A program made the position numbers and the translations under genes. A model generated the notes under the pieces. The model did not search any database. It was not told the origin of the DNA and saw nothing but the letters and a program-made list of their open reading frames with translations. A stretch of DNA of 64,000 nt from an uncultured Psychroserpens sp. Its GTDB lineage: Bacteria; Bacteroidota; Bacteroidia; Flavobacteriales; Flavobacteriaceae. Shown here in pieces: positions 29,123 through 35,850 of the stretch (the first letter of the stretch is position 1; every line of letters starts with the position of its first letter). The DNA lies in assembly GCA_947488655.1 (NCBI GenBank), contig CANKZZ010000002.1, positions 558,001-622,000 on the forward strand, given 5' to 3'.

Positions 29123-30037
29123 ATGAAAACCGCTAAACTTACACTATTACTTTGTTTTGTTACCTTATTGTCCTTTGGTAGCATATCAACGAAAGAAAAA
29201 GAAGCTTTAAAAGCAATTTATAATTCTACAAACGGAGCACTTTGGAGAACCACTTGGGATTTAAATAAACCCGTTAATGAGTGGCATGGTGTTACTGTAA
29301 AAGGAGATAAAGTTATTGGACTTAATTTAGAATTCAATAATCTTAGAGGTACTATACCACAAGAGATTGGAGATTTAGTTCATTTAAAACATATCAATTT
29401 CTTTAGAAATAAAATTTCGGGAGGTATTCCTGCAACTATTCAAAACTTAAAATCGTTAGTAACTTTTAATGTGGCATTTAATATGCTTTCAAATCCTATT
29501 CCAGAAGAAATTGGAGGGTTAGAATCTTTAAAAAACTTAAAGTTATTTATGAATATGATTAGTGGAGAAATTCCTAACACAATTGGAGATCTAACTAATT
29601 TAAACACACTAGAGTTATACAACAACCAATTAACGGGTGAGTTACCATCATCTATTGGTAAGTTAACAAAATTAAAAGAGTTGTTATTAAGTAGTAATCA
29701 AATTACTGGTAAGCTGCCTTCTACGATATCTAATGTAAAAGGGTTAAAAATTTTAAGTCTTTTTGAGAATAATTTCTTCGGAACATTGCCAAACTCAATA
29801 TGTAGTTTAATAAATCTTGAAGAGTTAGTCATCTCTAATAATGCATTCTACGGAAAATTGCCTAATCAAATGGCTAATCTATCAAATTTAAAAGTATTAC
29901 TAATTGGTAATAATGATTTTAAAGGTGAGCTTGTTGAGTTGCAATCTAAGTTTCCTAACTTAAAGCAATTTGATTTTGTAGATATCAACAATCAAGGAGC
30001 AATAGCTACTCTTGACTCTGAAGATGACGACGATTAA
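29123..30037 (+). CDS. Secreted leucine-rich-repeat protein
   Basis: A signal peptide (MKTAKLTLLLCFVTLLSFGS) is followed by a cap STKEKEALKAIYNSTNGALWRTTWD, the plant-type LRR N-terminal cap, and about eight repeats of 24 residues with the consensus L-x-x-L-x-x-L-x-L-x-x-N-x-L-x-G-x-I/L-P. An acidic tail (DSEDDDD) ends the 304-residue protein. No type IX sorting domain or anchor is visible. I place the start at 29123 because the preceding residues overlap the promoter. A binding or adhesion function is likely but unproved. Confidence 0.85.
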   Translation: MKTAKLTLLLCFVTLLSFGSISTKEKEALKAIYNSTNGALWRTTWDLNKPVNEWHGVTVKGDKVIGLNLEFNNLRGTIPQEIGDLVHLKHINFFRNKISGGIPATIQNLKSLVTFNVAFNMLSNPIPEEIGGLESLKNLKLFMNMISGEIPNTIGDLTNLNTLELYNNQLTGELPSSIGKLTKLKELLLSSNQITGKLPSTISNVKGLKILSLFENNFFGTLPNSICSLINLEELVISNNAFYGKLPNQMANLSNLKVLLIGNNDFKGELVELQSKFPNLKQFDFVDINNQGAIATLDSEDDDD

Positions 30038-30066
30038 CAATATTTATTTGGTTTTAAATTAAAATT

Positions 30067-30099
30067 AGCTCTCAACATTATTATGTTGGGAGCTTTTTT
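30067..30099 (+). terminator. Terminator after the LRR gene
   Basis: Twelve-base-pair stem with one T-G pair (30067-30078 with 30083-30094) followed by T6. Confidence 0.85.
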
Positions 30100-30204
30100 A
30101 TGGATATTACTTATCAATTTATTATCACGCATAGAGTTTAAAACCTTAATGATTAGGTAAATATAGATTAAGATAATAATCTATTAAAATCTTCTCAAAA
30201 TATA

Positions 30205-30235
30205 TTGGTAATATCTAAAAAAGCTATTATATTTG
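30205..30235 (+). promoter_or_regulatory. Promoter of tRNA-Met(init)
   Basis: TTG (30205-30207), 20 bases, then a perfect TATATTTG (30228-30235), matching the Flavobacterium consensus. Confidence 0.75.
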
Positions 30236-30308
30236 CAGTCCTAAAATGATTGAGTCGGCATTATGAACCGAAAGTTAAAAGCTAAGCAAGTCATTATATA
30301 TATTAAAT

Positions 30309-30386
<78 letters not shown>

Positions 30387-30404
30387 GCGAAAGCCAATGA
30401 AATC

Positions 30405-30436
30405 AACGGATTGTGTTCTCGCAATCCGTTTTTTTA
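30405..30436 (+). terminator. Element-borne tRNA terminator
   Basis: Nine-base stem (30405-30413 with 30422-30430) followed by a run of T, just after attL. It replaces the native terminator, which was displaced to 45289-45321. Confidence 0.75.
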
Positions 30437-30465
30437 TGTCATCATTTTCCTTATTTTTACGTTCA

Positions 30466-30486
30466 GTACACGATAGAGTACACGAT
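30466..30486. repeat. Paired GTACACGAT repeats (left), probable integrase arm sites
   Basis: GTACACGAT at 30466-30474 and 30478-30486, 12-bp period, same orientation. The same pair with the same period occurs at 45171-45191 near the other end. They precede the integrase start codon at 30493. Confidence 0.7.
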
Positions 30487-30492
30487 TACCCG

Positions 30493-31785
30493 ATGAAATT
30501 AACCTACTCAGAACCTAAAATATACACTGGTGGTGTGGACGTCACCCAATGGTCTAAGCTCAATAGAGCGGAGCAAAAAATCGCACTATCCAAATCTTGG
30601 TATGTTTATTACTCATATCGACATCCTCAAACCAATAAGTTAGTACGTCAAAAGAATATTAAGGGAGGAGCGAATACTTTTAATACAAGAAAAGAGCGTC
30701 TAATAATTCTCAAACAGCTTAAAAAAGCATTGATGTTCGTCTTGGATAGGGGCTATAATCCTTATGATAAAAGTCTGGATTTAAAATCTGAAATTAAAAA
30801 CATATTGGAATCGGGACAAGACTTTACTTTCGGTACTAATATAAAGCCGAAAAATAGTCCAAAAGTTGAGGGTGTTGATTTAGAGGTCAAGACCACTATT
30901 AAAGAAGCTTTCGAAAAGGCAATGCTCTTAAAAAAGCAAACGCTAAAGTCAAATTCATATTCACGTTATAAAAGTCGTATTAATCAATTTAGGAAATGGC
31001 TTAACAATATTGGAATTAAAGAGTCTCAGGATATCTCAATTATTACAAAGAAAACAGTTATTGATTTTCTAAACGGTGTACTTATTAAAACGAGTCCACG
31101 TAATAGAAATAATTCCAGAGCAGATATTACGTCCCTATTTCAAGTAATGTATGACAACGATATTATTGAGGCGAATTTTGTAAAACAAATCAATGTGTTA
31201 AAGTCAAATCCAGAGCGTAATAAGACCTACAAGCCTGATAAATTAGATGAGATCTTGTCTTACCTAAAGGAACATGACAAAACACTACTGTTATTTATTG
31301 AATTCATATCCTACGGTTTGTTACGACCAATAGAAATTTGTCGTCTTACAGTTGGAGATATTGATATTAATGATGCAAAAATGTACATAAAGGCAAAGAA
31401 TAAGCCTATTAAAATTAAACTTATCCCAGATATTTTAATTAAGGAACTTCCAGATTTGAGTGATAAGAAAGACTCTTTGAGTTTATTCACTCCAGAGGGT
31501 TTTGCAAACGTGTGGAGTATTTCCGACGATAACAAAAGAGATTATTTTACCAAACGGTTTAAGAAGGTTAAGGACAAATTTGAACTCGGAAAGGATTATG
31601 GATTATATAGTTTTAGACATACCTATGTGACCAAATTATATAGGTCATTAAGAGAAGGTAAGACACCTTTTGAAGCAAAGAGTACCTTAATGCAAATTAC
31701 GGGGCACAGTACAATGGATGCATTGGATAAATATCTTAGAGATATTGACGCGGAGCTTCCAGAAGATTTCTCACAGTATTTTTAA
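30493..31785 (+). CDS. int: Tyrosine recombinase / integrase
   Basis: Site-specific recombinase that would integrate and excise the element at tRNA-Met. An N-terminal SAM-like core-binding region (about 110-215) precedes the catalytic domain with the box-I arginine in GLLRPIEICRL, YSFRHTYVTKLY (box-II Arg-His; the usual first His is Tyr), GHSTMDALDKYL with His and the nucleophilic Tyr. I start at MKLTYSEPKIYTGG (30493); an ATG at 30397 would force translation through the terminator and arm repeats. The gene runs away from attL into the element. Confidence 0.93.
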   Translation: MKLTYSEPKIYTGGVDVTQWSKLNRAEQKIALSKSWYVYYSYRHPQTNKLVRQKNIKGGANTFNTRKERLIILKQLKKALMFVLDRGYNPYDKSLDLKSEIKNILESGQDFTFGTNIKPKNSPKVEGVDLEVKTTIKEAFEKAMLLKKQTLKSNSYSRYKSRINQFRKWLNNIGIKESQDISIITKKTVIDFLNGVLIKTSPRNRNNSRADITSLFQVMYDNDIIEANFVKQINVLKSNPERNKTYKPDKLDEILSYLKEHDKTLLLFIEFISYGLLRPIEICRLTVGDIDINDAKMYIKAKNKPIKIKLIPDILIKELPDLSDKKDSLSLFTPEGFANVWSISDDNKRDYFTKRFKKVKDKFELGKDYGLYSFRHTYVTKLYRSLREGKTPFEAKSTLMQITGHSTMDALDKYLRDIDAELPEDFSQYF

Positions 31786-31794
31786 TTAGATTTT

Positions 31795-32724
31795 ATGAAT
31801 TATTTTGGAATTATACAAATGTACGAGATTGATGAAGTGATTAAAAAAGATCAACTCGAAAATTATTTAGTCCATAAAGGATATTATGAAAAATATAATA
31901 CCATTAGTATCTCAGATTTTTCAGATCACATTGAGAAGAGTATAAAGCCAAATAAAGACCTTTTAGATGCTTTCTACAATTATATCATTACAAAATATCA
32001 AGTTGTAATTGACCGAAACATTCATTCCTTTTTTTATGATTTTGAAGAATTAGTTTATGGATTAGACGATAAGGATTCAAAAAGAATTGCACTTCAAAAA
32101 TTTAATGAAATTTATCGCGTCATCAACATAAAAGGATTGAATTTTAGTAATAATTATAAGTCTGAAAATGGAATTAATATCACTCAAAGTAAGGGCAGAA
32201 TGTTTATGCTTTTTGGGATTAGGGAAGCAATGAAAAGTTCAATAGGATTACAGGAAAATATAGTATCATTTTTAATTGGCTTCGACGAATACTTCACAAG
32301 CCCAGAATTTACAGATGAAGAAGTATTTAAAGATTTGATAAGATTTGAAAGTAATCTTAAAATATTGGTACAATTAAACGAGCAATATAAGTTTGAACCA
32401 GACTATTACTTTACAAATTTTAAAAAGTACTCAGATCTCTTTAGAAAATATAAGCACATTTTTAAATCGGTTAAAATTGTGCAGTTTGTGTACGAATTAA
32501 TTGAAGTAAACTCATCAAATTTATCATCCTATAATGACAGCCTTTATCAAGTGCTAAAAGAATATGATTTGGTTAAAGGGACTAAAGAAAATTATATTAA
32601 ATTCTTAAAGACTGAATTTGATTCAAAGAAAAAGGATATCAAAATATATGCGCCTGATTCTAATCTTGAACACGACAAAAGAGTAAAAAAAATAAGAGAG
32701 AAATTATCACATTTGACCTCTTAA
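31795..32724 (+). CDS. Hypothetical island protein (309 aa)
   Basis: Follows the integrase by 9 bp on the same strand. The chain is strongly helical, rich in Lys, Glu, Tyr and Asp, has no signal peptide or membrane segment, and ends with a basic KKIREKLSHLTS tail. Aromatic pairs (YYF, FFYDFEE) recur. An in-frame Met at residue 9 (MYEIDEV) is an alternative start. Position suggests a partner of the integrase such as an excision or regulatory protein, but I recognise no family. Confidence 0.65.
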   Translation: MNYFGIIQMYEIDEVIKKDQLENYLVHKGYYEKYNTISISDFSDHIEKSIKPNKDLLDAFYNYIITKYQVVIDRNIHSFFYDFEELVYGLDDKDSKRIALQKFNEIYRVINIKGLNFSNNYKSENGINITQSKGRMFMLFGIREAMKSSIGLQENIVSFLIGFDEYFTSPEFTDEEVFKDLIRFESNLKILVQLNEQYKFEPDYYFTNFKKYSDLFRKYKHIFKSVKIVQFVYELIEVNSSNLSSYNDSLYQVLKEYDLVKGTKENYIKFLKTEFDSKKKDIKIYAPDSNLEHDKRVKKIREKLSHLTS

Positions 32725-32741
32725 TTATCTAAAAAAAACCT

Positions 32742-32798
32742 TCCCGCATAAATTTCACAATTTCCGCAGATATTTAAGTATTTCCGCAGGATTCCGCA
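32742..32798. repeat. Phased TTCCGCA repeats (iteron-like)
   Basis: TTCCGCA (the first copy TCCCGCA) starts at 32742, 32762, 32782 and 32792: spacings of 20, 20 and 10 bp, i.e. whole helical turns on one face. The cluster lies in the gap upstream of the replication-module genes. Confidence 0.6.
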
Positions 32799-32865
32799 TG
32801 TTCATTATTCTCTGATAAGTAGGGTGTTGTATTAATTTTATAACGTAACCAAATACTTATAAAAC

Positions 32866-33075
32866 ATGAACATAAAAATTAAAAAGAAGTTAAAAGAAAT
32901 TAAGTTAAACGAAGATTTTAGACAATCAATTCAAGATTGTTTAATTGATGTTAGTCTTATAGAATGGATTCTCTTTCCAATCATTATAAAAATGGAAATT
33001 GCCACTGTCTATTTTTTCATCAAATTAAGGTTCCGATGGATTCCAAATATGTTTAATCAACTAAAGTTTAATTAA
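32866..33075 (+). CDS. Small hypothetical protein (69 aa)
   Basis: Starts with a basic helix (NIKIKKKLKEIKLNEDF) and has one hydrophobic stretch (about 30-52, WILFPIIIKMEIATVYFFI) that may be a membrane helix. The stop is one base before the start of the next short gene, which supports translation as part of the operon. No family recognised. Confidence 0.5.
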   Translation: MNIKIKKKLKEIKLNEDFRQSIQDCLIDVSLIEWILFPIIIKMEIATVYFFIKLRFRWIPNMFNQLKFN

Positions 33076-33076
33076 G

Positions 33077-33220
33077 ATGAAAAAGAATAAAGCAAGATCA
33101 GTTACTATTCGCTTTACGGAAAATGATTTTATAAATATTGAGTGTGCTGCTAAGGAAGAAGGTATGTCCATTTCTGAATATATACGTGAACAATCTGTGC
33201 CTAAATATATATTGATATGA
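33077..33220 (+). CDS. Small ribbon-helix-helix-like protein (47 aa)
   Basis: The frame encodes 47 residues: basic start MKKNKARSVTIRFTE with a beta-strand pattern, then a helix N-D-F-I-N-I-E-C-A-A-K-E-E and G-M-S-I-S-E-Y-I-R-E-Q, the arrangement of the ribbon-helix-helix/MobC-like DNA-binding fold. It begins 1 bp after the previous gene and its stop overlaps the ATG of the ATPase gene (ATGATGA), indicating coupled translation. It may repress the operon or bind the nearby repeats. Confidence 0.65.
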   Translation: MKKNKARSVTIRFTENDFINIECAAKEEGMSISEYIREQSVPKYILI

Positions 33221-34257
33221 TGAATGATACTACAGAAAAAATAAAGTCATTATCTGAAGCAATCAAAGGCGATGAAGCAAAACTAATTCACGGGACTTCA
33301 AATTCTGGTTGTCTTATTGTAAAGCCTGCAAATGCATGGATAGAAGAAGCAAAGTTAAGACCAATACCGAAGATGTTGTTTGGGGAGTTTTGGTTTGAAG
33401 GAGAGGTTTCAGTGCTATTTGCAGATACCAATGTCGGTAAATCAATATTAGCAGTCCAAATAGGAGATAGTATTAGTAAGGGCCAGCACATTGAAGGATT
33501 TAAATTAGAAGTTCCTCCAAAGAAAGTAGCTTATTTAGATTTTGAATTATCAGATAAACAGTTTGAGAAACGGTATTCAGATAATTACACAAACCACTAT
33601 CATTTTCATGATAATTTCTTGAGAGCTGAAATTGATCCTGAAGCTGAGTTACCTAAGGAGTTTGAAAGTGTTGAGGAACATTTAAATCATTCTTTTTCAA
33701 GTGTTATTGAAGACAGTGGGGCTGAAGTGCTAATAATCGATAATATTACGTTTCTAAAAAGCGATAACGAAAGGGCTAAGGACGCATTATTAATAATGAA
33801 GCATCTCAAACAGCTAAACAGAGCTTATGGAATATCCATTCTTGTTTTGGCTCATACACCAAAGCGTAATTCAGCAAATCCATTAACCAAGAATGATTTA
33901 GCAGGAAGTAAAATGCTCATGAATTTCTGTGATAGCGCTTTTGCAATAGGGGAAAGTGCTTCAGAACCAGATATTCGGTATTTGAAACAAATTAAGCAAC
34001 GAAATACGGAGAAAATTTATAATGATAATAATGTTGTTATGACACGTATTGCACAACCATTGAATTTCTTAAAATTTGAATTCATTGGATTTGGAAATGA
34101 AACTGAACATTTAAGGAAAATTGAGATGAATGACATTGAAGACAGAGATGTCAGGATACATGAGCTTAAAGAAAAAGGACTTCCGAATACAGAAATAGCA
34201 AAGGAGTTAGGTATAAGTGAGGGAACGGTTAGAAACAGGTTGAAGAAAATAGCGTAG
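33217..34257 (+). CDS. RepA-like RecA-superfamily ATPase with HTH
   Basis: Contains a RecA/AAA_25-type domain: Walker A ADTNVGKS (69-76), Walker B VLIIDN (171-176) and a polar segment LVLAHTPKRN matching motif 3 of RepA/DnaB-like helicases of small mobile elements. The last 25 residues form a HTH (GLPNTEIAKELGISEGTVRNRL), unusual for plain replication ATPases. Its start overlaps the RHH-like gene. With the primase-like gene downstream it probably forms the replication module of the element; autonomous replication is inference. Confidence 0.82.
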   Translation: MMNDTTEKIKSLSEAIKGDEAKLIHGTSNSGCLIVKPANAWIEEAKLRPIPKMLFGEFWFEGEVSVLFADTNVGKSILAVQIGDSISKGQHIEGFKLEVPPKKVAYLDFELSDKQFEKRYSDNYTNHYHFHDNFLRAEIDPEAELPKEFESVEEHLNHSFSSVIEDSGAEVLIIDNITFLKSDNERAKDALLIMKHLKQLNRAYGISILVLAHTPKRNSANPLTKNDLAGSKMLMNFCDSAFAIGESASEPDIRYLKQIKQRNTEKIYNDNNVVMTRIAQPLNFLKFEFIGFGNETEHLRKIEMNDIEDRDVRIHELKEKGLPNTEIAKELGISEGTVRNRLKKIA

Positions 34258-34264
34258 TAATAAA

Positions 34265-34441
34265 ATGAATGCAGAGACAGTATATACAGTGTTTAAAGCC
34301 CTTCCTCAAGAGGAAAGGTCAAAGCTGTATACCATGTTGAAGCAAGACTATGACATTGAATTGCCAAAGATTAAGAAGAGAGAAATTATTCAGTTTTCCG
34401 ATGCTGATGCCCTTAAATACATATATAATAATCTGTTTTAA
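34265..34441 (+). CDS. Small hypothetical protein (58 aa)
   Basis: A 58-residue frame starting 7 bp after the ATPase gene: helical, charged (KALPQEERSKLYTMLKQDYD), with a short C-terminal DADALKYIYNNLF. No family recognised; size and position suit an accessory regulator of the replication module. Confidence 0.6.
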   Translation: MNAETVYTVFKALPQEERSKLYTMLKQDYDIELPKIKKREIIQFSDADALKYIYNNLF

Positions 34442-34448
34442 ATAATTG

Positions 34449-34519
34449 ATTCGTAATTCGTAACTGTCGTAAACCTCGTAACAGTTACGAGAGTTACGAT
34501 TACTACGAGGATTACGAAT
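34449..34519. repeat. Compound dyad of CGTAA motifs (candidate origin or operator)
   Basis: Four CGTAA motifs (34452, 34459, 34468, 34477) are followed by three inverted TTACG copies (34485, 34494, 34512). Nested perfect inverted repeats: ATTCGTAAT (34449-34457) with ATTACGAAT (34511-34519); CGTAACTG (34459-34466) with CAGTTACG (34482-34489); CTCGTAAC (34475-34482) with GTTACGAG (34484-34491). It fills the gap between the ATPase operon and the primase-like gene. Confidence 0.6.
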
Positions 34520-34529
34520 ATAAAATAAA

Positions 34530-35477
34530 ATGAATAGTTTTAAATATAGTTTAGACCGCACCAGTAAAAAATTTTTTTGTCCCAAATGTTCAAAGAAAAC
34601 CTTTGTAAGGTATTTTGATTCTGAAACGAGTAATTACTTAAATGACACTATTGGTAGGTGTGATAGAGAAAGTAAATGTGGCTATCATTTGACACCAAAA
34701 GGTAATAAGCCATTAGTTAAACTATCAGATTTGAATATACACGAGCGATTACCAAGCTTTCATAATGATAATCTAATCGGGTTATTTGGCAAAAACTATT
34801 CAAATAATTTATTTATTCAGTACTTAAAAACAAAATTCGTTCCTGTTGATATCGAAGATGTCATAAAACGGTATTTTATTGGGTCGTCAAATCACTGGAA
34901 TGGTGCAACCATATTTTGGCAAGTTGATGAGGAAATGAGAATTCGAGCAGGAAAAGTTATGCTTTACAATCCCAGTTCTGGAAAACGTGTAAAACACCCA
35001 TACCCACATATTAACTGGATGCATAAGGTCTTACATTCAGATAATTACGAGATATTGAATACAAATATTATCAAGTGTCATACAGGTGTCTTACGAAAAG
35101 ACCAAAATGTATTACATAAAGATAACCCATTTGTATTACAACAATGCTTGTTTGGTTTGCATAATCTACATAACGAAATTTATAAGACAATTGCTCTTGT
35201 TGAATCTGAAAAAACAGCAATTATGATGAGCATTTATTTGCCCTGTTATTTATGGATGGCTACTGGGTCGAAATCTAATTTTAAATCAAGTGTATTACAA
35301 CCATTAAAAGGTCGAAAAATCATAGCCTTCCCCGATAAGACTGAGTATAAAGTCTGGAATGCAAAATCTTCGATATTAAGAAAAGAGGGATTTAATATTG
35401 TTTGCAGTGAAATATTAGAGAAAATTAAACTTGAAGATGGTGATGACTTAGTTGATCTTTTACTTACAAATCATTAA
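34530..35477 (+). CDS. Primase-like protein with zinc finger and TOPRIM-like region
   Basis: N-terminal zinc-binding residues Cys17/Cys20 (FFCPKC) and Cys44/Cys50 (CDRESKC) form a CHC2-like finger. The centre is poorly conserved. The C-terminal third resembles a TOPRIM or DUF6371 domain: IALVESEKTAIM, WMATGSKSNF, KGRKIIAFPDKTEY and EDGDDLVDLLL in place of the DxD region. Such proteins accompany RepA-like ATPases in Bacteroidetes islands. It is the last rightward gene before the defence operons. Confidence is moderate because the catalytic residues are degenerate. Confidence 0.75.
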   Translation: MNSFKYSLDRTSKKFFCPKCSKKTFVRYFDSETSNYLNDTIGRCDRESKCGYHLTPKGNKPLVKLSDLNIHERLPSFHNDNLIGLFGKNYSNNLFIQYLKTKFVPVDIEDVIKRYFIGSSNHWNGATIFWQVDEEMRIRAGKVMLYNPSSGKRVKHPYPHINWMHKVLHSDNYEILNTNIIKCHTGVLRKDQNVLHKDNPFVLQQCLFGLHNLHNEIYKTIALVESEKTAIMMSIYLPCYLWMATGSKSNFKSSVLQPLKGRKIIAFPDKTEYKVWNAKSSILRKEGFNIVCSEILEKIKLEDGDDLVDLLLTNH

Positions 35478-35850
35478 CTTAATTTGTATTAACTACTTAA
35501 TAAAAATGTTTGCTGATAAAAGATAAAGGCTTTCAAATAATGAATGATTTTTATAAATAATTAATCTTTTCTCCATTGCTTAGAAAAATCATCACTTTCA
35601 GTGCCTAATGGAAATAATATATGGTACCATAGACAGTTAAAAGTATATCTTAAATATCTATACCAATATGGTTTCTTTTTTTTCATTTATCTTAAATGTT
35701 TTGAACTTGATTGTCTATACCCAGCATCCCGATGGGTATTAGATATATATGTATCCTATTTCTATTCATTCTTTTCTTTCCAAAATTGGATTGAAAGTCC
35801 TTTGAAAACCCAGGGACGCGGATTGTTATGCGATTGAACTTGCGTTGACT
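35478..35850. other. 373-bp intergenic region between convergent operons
   Basis: A/T-rich and without a believable gene. The open frame at 35601-35837 has low-complexity aromatic content and no relatives that I know. A 7-bp stem ATACCCA/TGGGTAT (35717-35723 with 35733-35739) is the only structure I noticed; no T-run follows it. Confidence 0.5.

Noticed and set aside
30397-30492. Longer integrase starting at 30397
   Set aside because: The extra 32 codons run through the tRNA terminator and the GTACACGAT repeats; the conserved-looking N-terminus begins at 30493.
35601-35837. Small plus-strand frame after the primase-like gene
   Set aside because: Low-complexity aromatic composition, no spacing to a neighbour and no recognisable motif.
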